The notes under the pieces: model-generated
Told to the model about the DNA's origin: nothing
What the model saw: the letters and a program-made list of their open reading frames with translations, nothing else
Database searches by the model: none
Program-made: the position numbers and the translations under genes
Origin: Desulfarculus sp.
Lineage (GTDB): Bacteria > Desulfobacterota > Desulfarculia > Desulfarculales > Desulfarculaceae
DNA: 6,325 bases
NCBI GenBank assembly: GCA_020216625.1
Contig: JAIUYB010000143.1
Coordinates: forward strand, 1 to 6,325
Reading direction: 5' to 3'
In this document: piece after piece, positions 1 to 5,916 of the stretch
How the letters are laid out: each line of letters starts with the position of its first letter
How positions within the stretch are numbered: position 1 is the first letter of the stretch

Positions 1-1043
1 TGGCCCGTGAGCGCCGGGTGCCGGCGGTCTTCGGCGCGCGTGAGGCCCGCCAGAGCCTGGGCGAAGGCCAGTTGGTGACGGTGGACGCCGACCGGGGGCG
101 GGTTTACGAGGGCGAGATCAGGGCCCTGGTGATCCTGCAGGCCAAGCGTTTCCTGGCCCTGGTGGAGACCCAGGCCTACCGGGTGCTGGAGCGGGCCTTG
201 GAGCGCATCACCCCCCTGAACCTCACCGATCCCCGGCGGCCGGATTTCATGCCCGGCCACTGCCGCACCCTGCACGACATCACCCGCTACAGCCACGAGA
301 TGGCCATGCAGGAGATGTTCCGCTACGCCGACAGCGCCGGCGAGGTCTGCCACCTGGAACGCCAACCCGCCGACTGCGATCTCTCCGGGGCCGCCCGCCG
401 GCTCAAGGCCGACTTTCCCCTGGAGCTCTACCTGATCGACCTGGGCGGTGGAGTCAACCCTCGGGCGGCCCGGGATCCGGAGGTGGACGAGTCAGACGTT
501 GAGAGCCGCCCCTTCCTGGGGCTATTGGCGGGAATCCACTCCGTGGAGTGGCGCGGTCCGGGGGCGGTGGAGGCCCGCACCCTGGACCAGAGCCTGGAGG
601 ATCACCACGACCCCGAGATCCGCCGGCGCATCTACCGCCACAACTATGTGCTCAGCAGCCGCGATTACATGAACCTGTCCTCGCGCTTGGGCTTTCATTT
701 CTCGACCGTGGACGCCTTCTGCTCGCCCAACCAGGAGGACAACTACGTCCGCTTCACCTTCCTGGGCGGCGGGGCCGATCCCCCCCGCCGGGCGCGGAGG
801 GCGCGCTTCATCGGCACGGTGCTGGAGCGCTCCGGCTTTTGGGTGGAGGTGCAGAAGGAAAACGTCTTCGCCCGCATGGAAAAACACCCCAGCGCCACCC
901 TGGAGGCCAAGCTCAGCGTCATCGGCCGGCTTTTCGTCATGACCCGCCAGATGGACATGGTCATGTTTTCCGACGCGGTGGTGGATTGGTACGTGGAACA
1001 ATTCATGAAGGGCGAGACTCCGCCCAGCCTGGCCGGGCCATAG
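1..1043 (+). CDS. PEP-utilising (phosphohistidine swivel) domain protein with unusual C-terminal domain, 5'-truncated
   Basis: The reading frame is open to the left edge (first full codon at base 3), so the GTG at 18 is not the real start; 346 residues are visible. Residues 1-39 match the end of the PEP-utilising mobile domain, which in PEP synthase and pyruvate phosphate dikinase carries a phosphoryl group on histidine. Visible landmarks are ARE, VPAVFG, then DGQ-like GEGQLVTVDADRGRVYEG. In the family the catalytic His sits about five residues before ARE, so it lies just outside the window. The remaining ~300 residues lack the TIM-barrel signatures of PEP synthase. They show instead a CRTLHDITRYSHE segment (~87-99), LIDLGGG (~144-150), SSRLGFHF (~226-233), FLGGGAD (~253-259) and a TRQMDM motif near the end. 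I recall a similar C-terminal region in Desulfobacterota proteins annotated as PEP/pyruvate-binding; its function is unknown. The gene converges on the cyclotransferase gene with a 24-bp gap and no clear terminator hairpin between them. Confidence 0.8.
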   Translation, partial: ARERRVPAVFGAREARQSLGEGQLVTVDADRGRVYEGEIRALVILQAKRFLALVETQAYRVLERALERITPLNLTDPRRPDFMPGHCRTLHDITRYSHEMAMQEMFRYADSAGEVCHLERQPADCDLSGAARRLKADFPLELYLIDLGGGVNPRAARDPEVDESDVESRPFLGLLAGIHSVEWRGPGAVEARTLDQSLEDHHDPEIRRRIYRHNYVLSSRDYMNLSSRLGFHFSTVDAFCSPNQEDNYVRFTFLGGGADPPRRARRARFIGTVLERSGFWVEVQKENVFARMEKHPSATLEAKLSVIGRLFVMTRQMDMVMFSDAVVDWYVEQFMKGETPPSLAGP

Positions 1044-1067
1044 GCCGCCACCGTCCGCGCCGCGTTT

Positions 1068-1439
1068 CTAATAGTCGCCCGCCTCGCGCAGGTCGCCGCT
1101 GGCCAACAGTCTCCCCTGGGGTCGGGGGAAGAAATAGACCCAGGCCTCGCGCCGCCGCCCGGCTTGGTCCAGCACCGTGATCCTCTCGCGGCAATACCAA
1201 TTGGGGTGCTCCTCCAGTTGGTCCAGCCGAGCCAGACCCGCCTCGTCCACCGCGTACAGCTCCCCCACCACCGGGGCCACGGCCTGGGTTTTCACCAGGT
1301 AGGGATAATCGTCCAAAAACAAGGCGTAGGACTCCAGGCTGCGGGCGGGCCCCAGGTCCCGAGCCCCGGCCATGAGGTGGTGGTTCTTATAGCCCTTGCG
1401 CAGGGTGCCGTAGACGAACACCAGGTGTTGTTCGCTCAT
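1068..1439 (-). CDS. Gamma-glutamylcyclotransferase-fold (GGACT/AIG2-like) family protein
   Basis: This 123-residue protein has the full short cyclotransferase domain. Residues 7-14 (VFVYGTLR) form the substrate-binding YGTLR motif, and KNHHLM follows as in gamma-glutamylamine cyclotransferases. GELYAVDEAGLARLDQLE (59-76) contains Glu76, which aligns with the catalytic Glu of GGACT (Glu82 of the human enzyme). HPNWYCR (78-84) corresponds to the P-x-x-Y-x-R segment. Family members release 5-oxoproline from gamma-glutamyl amines or peptides; the actual substrate here cannot be read from sequence. No signal peptide is seen, so it is probably cytoplasmic. The ATG at 1437-1439 overlaps the TGA of the ATPase gene (ATGA), which argues for translational coupling. 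A GGAGG lies at 1451-1455 inside the ATPase gene with a long 11-nt spacing. It is not ChaC, which is larger, but serves the same broad chemistry. Confidence 0.85.
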   Translation of the reverse strand: MSEQHLVFVYGTLRKGYKNHHLMAGARDLGPARSLESYALFLDDYPYLVKTQAVAPVVGELYAVDEAGLARLDQLEEHPNWYCRERITVLDQAGRRREAWVYFFPRPQGRLLASGDLREAGDY

Positions 1440-4009
1440 GATGTCACATGCCTCCGGCGCTGGTGGCGGCGCCAAAGCTTGTAGATCTCGAACCAGGCGA
1501 TGGCCGCCAGGGCGGCGCCCAGGCAGATGGCCAGGTCGTGTGGGTGCAGCACGTAAAAGTGAAACAGATCCCGCAGACCGGGCAGAAAGAGCACCAGACC
1601 CAGCATGGCCAGCGCCCCGCCCACCACCCACCACAGGGCCGGATTGGGCCGGACCAGGGCCGCCAGGATGGTGGCGTCCCAAGAGCGATTGGCCAGGATC
1701 AGGCCCAGGTTGGCCAGCACCAGGCCGGTGAAGGCCAGGGCGCGGGCCTCGTCCGGGCCATGGCCGAAGCGTAGGGCGATGGCGTAGACCCCCAGAAGAA
1801 CCGCCAGCACCATCATCCCCTGCATCAGGGCCAGGGTCACCGGACCGGCGCCAAACAGCGGCTGGCCGGGGTCGCGGGGGGGCTGGTCCATCAGTCCCGG
1901 CTCCTCGGGCTCGGCCTCGAAGACCACCGAGCAGGCCGGGTCGATGATCATCTCCAAAAAGACGATGTGCACAGGCAAAAGGATCAGGGGCCATCCCAGA
2001 AGGGCCGGGGCCAGGGAGAGGCCGGCGATGGGCACGTGCACCGCCAGAATGTAGGCCATGGCCTTGCGCAGATTGGCGAAGATGCGCCGGCCCAGGCGCA
2101 CCGCGGCCACGATGGAGGCGAAATCGTCGTTCAACAGCACCAGGTCGGCCGCCTCGCGGGCCACGTCGGTGCCGCGACCACCCATGGCCACCCCGATGTG
2201 GGCCGCCTTCAGGGCCGGGGCGTCATTGACCCCATCGCCGGTCATGGCCACCACCTCGCCCCGGGCCTGGAGGGCCTGGACGATCATTAGCTTCTGCGCC
2301 GGGGCGATGCGGGCGAAGACGTTGACCCGGGCCAGGCGTTGCCAACGTTGGTTCTCGTCCATGGCAGCCAGCTCCGGTCCGGTCAGCACCTCGTCATGGT
2401 TTTCCAGGCCGGCCTGGCCCGCCACCGCCCGGGCGGTGGCGGGATGGTCGCCGGTGATCATCACCACCCGGATCCCGGCCCGGCAGCATTCGGCCACCGC
2501 CGGCGCCGCCTCCGACCGCAGGGGATCCTGCATGCCCACCAGCCCCACGAAGTGGAAAGCGAAGTCGTGTTGGCCGTCGGGAAGCTCATCCGCGCCCAAT
2601 CTGGCGGCGGCCACACCCACCGAGCGCAGGCCGCGTTGGCCCAGGCTTTGAGTGGCCTCCTCCAGGGCCGCGATCGTCTCCGGTGGCAGATGACAGAGAT
2701 CGGCGATGGCCTCGGGCGCACCCTTGGCCGCCACCACGTAGCCTGGCTGGCCCGGGCCCCGCCAGGCATGGGACAAGGCCAAGAGCTCTCGGCTCAGGGG
2801 GTACTCCCGGGCCAGATCCCATTCATCGTGCCAGTGCTCCCCTTCGGTCAGCCAGCGCCGACCGGCCTCGCGCAGCGCCCGGTCCAGGGGGTCGAAGGGT
2901 TCGCGCTGACTGGCCAAGACCGCGTATTCCAGCAAGGCGTGGAAATGCTCGGGCAGGGCGGGTTGGTCGGCGGTGGTCAGGTCGAACTCCTGGCCACCGG
3001 CCCAGAGCCGGGCCACGGCCAGGCGGTTCTGGGTCAGGGTGCCGGTCTTGTCCGCGCAGAGCACCGTGGCCGCGCCCAGGGTCTCCACCGCCGGCAACCG
3101 CCGGGTCAGCACCGCCCGCCGCGAGATGCGCCAGGCCCCCAGGGCCAGGAAGATGGCCAGCACCACCGGGAACTCCTCGGGTAGCATGGCCATGGCCAGA
3201 GACAAGCCGGCCAGCACCGCCGAGAGCCACTCGCCCCGGCCCAGGCCGTGCAACAAAGTCACCGCCAGACTGAAGCCCAGGCCCACCAGAGCCAGGCGTT
3301 TGACCAGGCGATTGGTTTGGACCTGGAGCGGGGTGGGCTCTGGCGTAAGTTGGTCCAAGGCGGAGCCGATGCGCCCCAGTTGGGTGTCCGTGCCGATGGC
3401 CTCCACCCGGGCCAAGCCCAGGCCGCGCACAACCAGGGAGCCGGAGAAGACCTCGGAGCGGTCCTGCCCGCCGGGGCACGACAGGTCCAAGGGCGCACCG
3501 TCGCAATTCTGCTTACGCACCGGATCGGCCTCTCCGGTCAAGAGCGACTCGTCCACCAGCAGGTTCCGGCAGGCCAGAACCTCGGCGTCGGCCGGCACCC
3601 GGTCGCCCTCGCTGAGCACTATCAGGTCGCCGCGCACCACCTCGGCTCCGGGGATGCGCCGCTCGCGTCCGTCGCGAATCACCAGGGCCCGAGGACTGGC
3701 CAACCGGCGCAGGGCACCCAGGGCCTTTTCGCTGCGCCGCTCCTGCACCAGGGTCAAACCCAGAACCACCAGCACGAAGGCCAGCAGCAGCAGGGCCTCC
3801 TGGATGTCACCCAGGACCAGGTACACCCCGCCCGCCAGGAGCAAGAGCAGCAGCATGGGTTCGGCCAGGACCTCGCGCAACAGGCCCCCGATCCCTCGCG
3901 GTTTACCGCTGGGCAACTCGTTGGGGCCGTTTTGGAGCAGACGTCGTTGGGCCTCCGCCTCGCTTAGACCGGGCAGATTGGTCAAGTCGAATTCCCGCGC
4001 CAGGTTCAT
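1436..4009 (-). CDS. P-type cation-transporting ATPase (P2-like, PEEFP type)
   Basis: An 857-residue ATP-driven inner-membrane ion pump, complete by length. An N-terminal cation-ATPase domain (~8-50) contains LSEAEAQRRLLQNGPNELP. DESLLTGE (153-160) is the actuator loop. DKTGTLT (320-326) contains the phosphorylated Asp320. KGAPE (429-433) is in the nucleotide domain; MITGDHP (517-523) and TGDGVNDAPALK (590-601) are the hinge motifs. About ten membrane helices fit: ~50-68, 70-88, 239-256, 261-290, 651-672, 674-692, 724-746, 755-773, 791-809 and 825-844. Helix 4 has PEEFP (277-281) where SERCA has PEGLP, and helix 6 has FLEMIIDPACS (684-694). There is no metal-binding Cys domain and no CPx motif, so it is not a P1B copper/zinc pump. 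Ion specificity is uncertain; Ca2+ is the default guess for P2-like proteins, but the ligand set differs from SERCA. The ATG at 4007-4009 follows GGGAGGG (4014-4020) at good spacing. It is the first gene of an operon with the cyclotransferase. Confidence 0.93.
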   Translation of the reverse strand: MNLAREFDLTNLPGLSEAEAQRRLLQNGPNELPSGKPRGIGGLLREVLAEPMLLLLLLAGGVYLVLGDIQEALLLLAFVLVVLGLTLVQERRSEKALGALRRLASPRALVIRDGRERRIPGAEVVRGDLIVLSEGDRVPADAEVLACRNLLVDESLLTGEADPVRKQNCDGAPLDLSCPGGQDRSEVFSGSLVVRGLGLARVEAIGTDTQLGRIGSALDQLTPEPTPLQVQTNRLVKRLALVGLGFSLAVTLLHGLGRGEWLSAVLAGLSLAMAMLPEEFPVVLAIFLALGAWRISRRAVLTRRLPAVETLGAATVLCADKTGTLTQNRLAVARLWAGGQEFDLTTADQPALPEHFHALLEYAVLASQREPFDPLDRALREAGRRWLTEGEHWHDEWDLAREYPLSRELLALSHAWRGPGQPGYVVAAKGAPEAIADLCHLPPETIAALEEATQSLGQRGLRSVGVAAARLGADELPDGQHDFAFHFVGLVGMQDPLRSEAAPAVAECCRAGIRVVMITGDHPATARAVAGQAGLENHDEVLTGPELAAMDENQRWQRLARVNVFARIAPAQKLMIVQALQARGEVVAMTGDGVNDAPALKAAHIGVAMGGRGTDVAREAADLVLLNDDFASIVAAVRLGRRIFANLRKAMAYILAVHVPIAGLSLAPALLGWPLILLPVHIVFLEMIIDPACSVVFEAEPEEPGLMDQPPRDPGQPLFGAGPVTLALMQGMMVLAVLLGVYAIALRFGHGPDEARALAFTGLVLANLGLILANRSWDATILAALVRPNPALWWVVGGALAMLGLVLFLPGLRDLFHFYVLHPHDLAICLGAALAAIAWFEIYKLWRRHQRRRHVTS

Positions 4010-4013
4010 ACAG

Positions 4014-4020
4014 CCCTCCC
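4014..4020 (-). promoter_or_regulatory. Ribosome binding site of the P-type ATPase gene
   Basis: On the minus strand GGGAGGG ends 4 nt before the ATG at 4009-4007 (core GGAGG with 5-nt spacing). It fixes the start of the ATPase at that ATG, which also gives a complete N-terminal domain. Confidence 0.75.
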
Positions 4021-4036
4021 AGGGATTCCCAGGCCA

Positions 4037-4065
4037 AGCTTATGCTTCCGGCCAGTCCGCGACAA
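4037..4065 (-). promoter_or_regulatory. Possible sigma70 promoter of the ATPase-cyclotransferase operon
   Basis: On the minus strand TTGTCG (4065-4060, 4/6 to TTGACA) is followed after 17 nt by TAAGCT (4042-4037, 3/6 to TATAAT). It would start transcription near 4030 and leave a ~20-nt leader that contains the ribosome binding site. The match is weak and only spacing and position support it; no operator is evident. Confidence 0.3.
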
Positions 4066-4182
4066 GTGAGAAAAGGTCGACGCCTGGGGCGCAAAATCGG
4101 TGAATTTCGCCCGGTTGGTGTGCATAAAAACATTTTTTTAGTGGCTGGCGTCGTGAAAATGGCTCAAAAACGATTCAGCCAA

Positions 4183-4212
4183 TTGACATCACCGGTCTGG
4201 GAATGGTTAGAT
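4183..4212 (+). promoter_or_regulatory. Probable sigma70 promoter of the HU-family gene
   Basis: A perfect -35 TTGACA lies at 4183-4188. The best -10 candidate is TTAGAT (4207-4212, 3/6) after an 18-nt spacer. Transcription would begin near 4219, giving a leader of about 30 nt that ends in the purine-rich ribosome binding region before the ATG at 4248. A-tracts at 4156-4159 and 4166-4170 lie at roughly -50 to -63 and could act as an UP-like element. The -35 is convincing, the -10 less so. Confidence 0.55.
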
Positions 4213-4247
4213 GCTTCCAACCTCAAAATAGGGAGAGAGAGGGGCGT

Positions 4248-4544
4248 ATGGCAAAGAAAGCGATGACGAAGCTGGAGATGATCGATCAGATGGCCAAGGA
4301 CGCGGGGATCGCCAAAACCGCGGCCAAGGCGGCGTTGGAGTCCTTCGTGACGCTGGCGGTCAAGGAAGTCAAGGCGGGCCGCCCGTTGCGGGTGGCGGGC
4401 CTGGGCACCTTCTCGCTGAAGAAGACCAAGGCGCGCAAGGGCGTCAACCCCAAGACCGGCGAGGCCATCAAGATTTCGGCCAAGAAACGCATGGCGTTCA
4501 AGCCGGCGGCCCAAGTCAAGGACGTCCTCAACCCCAGCAAGTAG
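4248..4544 (+). CDS. HU-family histone-like DNA-binding protein
   Basis: A 98-residue basic protein of the HU/IHF family, which bends and compacts DNA as a dimer in the nucleoid. The helical N-terminal half (~8-45) is followed by the signature GLGTFSLKKTKARKG (51-65) and the beta-arm NPKTGEAI (67-74). Pro68 matches the arm-tip proline that intercalates between DNA bases. The end, FKPAAQVKDVLN, is typical. The length is slightly above the usual ~90 because of a short lysine-rich N-terminus (MAKKAMTK). The ATG at 4248 is chosen because the family domain starts within a few residues and a purine-rich GAGAGAGGGG stretch ends 3 nt upstream (GAGG at 4239-4242, 5-nt spacing). An in-frame codon further upstream (4203) falls in the promoter region and is rejected. 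HU is favoured over IHF, because no IHF-specific feature is evident, but sequence alone does not settle homo- or heterodimer. It is monocistronic, with its own promoter and terminator. Confidence 0.95.
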   Translation: MAKKAMTKLEMIDQMAKDAGIAKTAAKAALESFVTLAVKEVKAGRPLRVAGLGTFSLKKTKARKGVNPKTGEAIKISAKKRMAFKPAAQVKDVLNPSK

Positions 4545-4564
4545 TCGCCTGCCCTGTCTGCATC

Positions 4565-4602
4565 GCGCCCATCGGCCTGGCGCCGGTGGGCGCGGCGCTT
4601 TT
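4565..4602 (+). terminator. Hairpin terminator after the HU-family gene
   Basis: Two alternative GC-rich hairpins occur 20-35 nt after the HU stop codon. A 12-bp stem (4565-4576 with 4582-4593, one G-T pair, 5-nt loop) uses GCGCCCA and TGGGCGC at its base. A shorter 6-bp stem, GCGCCG (4580-4585) with CGGCGC (4593-4598), is followed directly by TTTT (4599-4602), as in an intrinsic terminator. The two cannot form together. The T-tract is short, so termination may be partial. The element sits between convergent genes. Confidence 0.6.
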
Positions 4603-4613
4603 GGGAGCCCGCC

Positions 4614-4901
4614 CTACTTCAGGGTGGGCAGGCCCTTGGTGTCGGCGCAGGTCACGCCTTCGCAGTTCAGCTCGATCACCTCCACCCGGATGATCTTGCG
4701 GTTCGACTCCTCCAAAAGGGTGCCCACCACCTTCATGCCATCGTACATCAGTTCCAGCAGGGGACGGCCCTCTTGGGCGTCGATCTCCTCCTCGGGGCCG
4801 CTGATGATCACCGAAGGCAATTGCTCCACCTTGGCCTCGCGGCTGTCCAGATCGATGACCACCGCCACCGAGGCCCTGCACACCTGTCTGTTAGTCGCCA
4901 T
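4614..4901 (-). CDS. Hypothetical small protein, 95 residues
   Basis: I do not recognise this protein. It is probably real: the ATG at 4901-4899 has a strong GGAGGG seven or so nt upstream on the minus strand (GTGGAGGGTGAGCC before ATG), and the minus-strand translation has a globular, alternating hydrophobic/charged pattern. It is acidic in the middle (GPEEEIDAQEG, 35-45) and has predicted beta segments such as ASVAVVIDL (10-18), LPSVIIS (28-34) and KIIRVEVIEL (69-78). Cysteines are at 8, 80 and 85, the last two as CEGVTC, which could bind a metal or form a redox pair. There is no signal peptide or membrane helix. The opening VCRASVAVV and the closing VVGTLLEE-x-IIRVEV loosely recall the small CooT-like nickel-binding fold, but this is a weak impression and not an assignment. 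It is convergent with the HU gene and apparently monocistronic, since 277 bp separate it from the upstream dehydrogenase gene. Confidence 0.7.
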   Translation of the reverse strand: MATNRQVCRASVAVVIDLDSREAKVEQLPSVIISGPEEEIDAQEGRPLLELMYDGMKVVGTLLEESNRKIIRVEVIELNCEGVTCADTKGLPTLK

Positions 4902-4921
4902 GGCTCACCCTCCACCGGTTC

Positions 4922-4933
4922 GGCCCCGGGGCC
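4922..4933. repeat. 12-bp perfect GC palindrome
   Basis: GGCCCCGGGGCC is a perfect palindrome 21 bp upstream of the start of the 95-residue gene. It lies within the probable leader of that gene. In GC-rich DNA such a palindrome can arise by chance, so an operator role is only a possibility. Confidence 0.4.
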
Positions 4934-4976
4934 TGACGCGAGCGCCGGTTGGGCTGGATATCCCGACAACAAACCT

Positions 4977-5023
4977 CTCTATTCAGGTTAACATTCCTGG
5001 ACGCTTCCAGGCCAAGAATAGAG
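4977..5023. repeat. Nested inverted repeat upstream of the 95-residue gene
   Basis: The outer arms CTCTATTC (4977-4984) and GAATAGAG (5016-5023) are perfectly complementary over 8 bp. Inside them CCTGG (4996-5000) and CCAGG (5007-5011) form a second perfect 5-bp stem with a 6-nt loop. The internal loop is asymmetric (11 and 4 nt). It is located about 75-120 bp before the ATG of the minus-strand gene, in a region less GC-rich than its surroundings. It could be an operator or part of a structured leader RNA. No good sigma70 promoter is visible nearby to decide between these. Confidence 0.45.
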
Positions 5024-5036
5024 CGTTTGGTCTCCA

Positions 5037-5053
5037 CCCCTTTTCTTTAGGGG
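5037..5053. repeat. Small stem-loop, CCCCT/AGGGG
   Basis: CCCCT (5037-5041) pairs with AGGGG (5049-5053) around a pyrimidine 7-nt loop. It lies in the gap between the dehydrogenase gene and the 95-residue gene. A similar AGGGG/CCCCT pair with a 2-nt centre is found at 5118-5129. No T-tract follows on either strand that would make it a standard terminator. Confidence 0.3.
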
Positions 5054-5150
5054 CCGGACCGGGGAGCCTTCACTCCCTGAACGTCATCATGGACCCGGTT
5101 GGGAAAGGTGGGAATAAGGGGAACCCCTCATATTTTCAGGATGATTGAGG

Positions 5151-5171
5151 GCCCTCCCCCATGGAGAGGGC
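5151..5171 (-). terminator. Hairpin just downstream of the dehydrogenase gene, possible terminator
   Basis: Read on the minus strand, GCCCTCTCC and GGGGAGGGC pair over 9 bp (one G-T pair) around a 3-nt loop. It begins 8 nt after the TGA at 5181-5179. The position fits an operon end, but no T-run follows, so it may act as an RNA 3'-end stabiliser or a weak terminator instead of a canonical one. Confidence 0.4.
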
Positions 5172-5178
5172 GAGGCGA

Positions 5179-5916
5179 TCAAAGCTTGAGGCGTTTGAAG
5201 AAGCGCTCGGGAATGGCGCGGATGACAAGCATGATATAGCGCCAGAACCAGGGGGCGTAAACCACCTCCCGGCCCTTGGCCAGGCCGCGATGGATGCAGG
5301 TGGCGATGACCTCCGGCCCCACCCAGAGCAAGCCCTTATTGAAGGCCGCGGTCATGGGGGTGTCCACGAAGCCCGGCTTGACGGTCAGCACCCGGACCCC
5401 AGCCGGGGCCAGGCGATTGCGCAGGCCCTGCAGGAAGATGCTCAGCCCGCCCTTGGCCGCGCCATAGATGTAGTTGCTCTGGCGGCCGCGATCGCCGGCC
5501 ACCGAGCTAATGGCCACCAAGGCTCCCCGGCCCCGAGGTTCCAACAGGTTGGCAAGGTGGGTCAGCAGGGAGACCGCGCTGAGGAAATTAGTCTGCAACT
5601 CCTTGAGCGCAATGGAGAAATCCGCCTGGCCGGCGGCCTGGTCGCCCAGGGTGCCGTGGGCGATCAGGGCCAGGTCCAAGCCGCCCAACCGAGCGTCGGC
5701 CCGTTGGATCAGCTCCAGGTGGCCCTCGCAGTCGCTCAGGTCGGCTTCCAGGCAAAAGGTCTCGGCCGCGCCCCGGGCGGTCAGGTCCTGGGCCACGATC
5801 TCCAGGCGCTCCGCACCCCTTCCCACCAGGCAGAAGGCCGCGCCCTCGGTCGCGAAGACGCGGGCGGTGGCCTGGGCGATGGCCGAGGTGGCTCCCAGGA
5901 TCAAAATCTTTGGCAT
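5179..5916 (-). CDS. Short-chain dehydrogenase, DprE2-like (polyprenyl-phospho-2-keto-pentose reductase)
   Basis: A 245-residue NAD(P)H-dependent short-chain dehydrogenase. The N-terminal ILGATSAIA (6-14) is the variant glycine-rich cofactor loop found in DprE2-type proteins. The active-site set is Asn110, Ser138 (in ISSVAG), Tyr151 and Lys155 (YGAAK). GDRGRQSNYIYGAAKGG (141-157) and the C-terminal KGREVVYAPWFWRY then IPERFFKRL match the pattern I remember from mycobacterial DprE2. In that pathway DprE2 reduces the 2-keto intermediate made by DprE1 to give polyprenyl-phospho-D-arabinose. The last ~25 residues are hydrophobic and basic and may associate with the membrane. I chose the ATG at 5916-5914. 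Its A is the last base of the upstream TGA (TGATG), and AGGAGG (5929-5924) lies 7 nt away. The GTG one codon earlier has only 4-nt spacing. The gene follows the DprE1-like gene, as in known pairs. The polyprenyl-pentose role is inferred from pairing and motifs; another sugar-lipid substrate remains possible. Confidence 0.88.
   Translation of the reverse strand: MPKILILGATSAIAQATARVFATEGAAFCLVGRGAERLEIVAQDLTARGAAETFCLEADLSDCEGHLELIQRADARLGGLDLALIAHGTLGDQAAGQADFSIALKELQTNFLSAVSLLTHLANLLEPRGRGALVAISSVAGDRGRQSNYIYGAAKGGLSIFLQGLRNRLAPAGVRVLTVKPGFVDTPMTAAFNKGLLWVGPEVIATCIHRGLAKGREVVYAPWFWRYIMLVIRAIPERFFKRLKL

Noticed and set aside
18..20. GTG as the start of the PEP-domain gene
   Set aside because: The in-frame residues before it (ARERR) continue the conserved phosphohistidine domain, so the gene starts outside the window.
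1044..1067. Possible terminator between the convergent PEP-domain and cyclotransferase genes
   Set aside because: The 24-bp gap holds no stem of useful length and no T-tract on either strand.
1440..1994. Upstream extension of the cyclotransferase frame
   Set aside because: The frame stays open far upstream, but that stretch is the ATPase gene in another frame, and the family domain begins right at the ATG at 1439.
2339..3184. Long plus-strand open frame opposite the P-type ATPase
   Set aside because: It is low-complexity in composition, is entirely inside a gene with clear family motifs on the other strand, and has no recognisable domain. Long antisense frames are expected in GC-rich coding DNA. 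The same applies to 2973-4103 (+) and 3248-3967 (+).
4042..4218. Direct repeat ATGCTTCC at 4042-4049 and 4211-4218
   Set aside because: Eight bases only, with unrelated flanks and no third copy; chance is a sufficient explanation.
4624..5148. Plus-strand frame of 174 codons across the orphan gene and its upstream gap
   Set aside because: It has a Ser/Thr/Arg-rich translation without motifs, no ribosome binding site of note, and it crosses from a coding region into structured intergenic DNA. The minus-strand gene is better supported.
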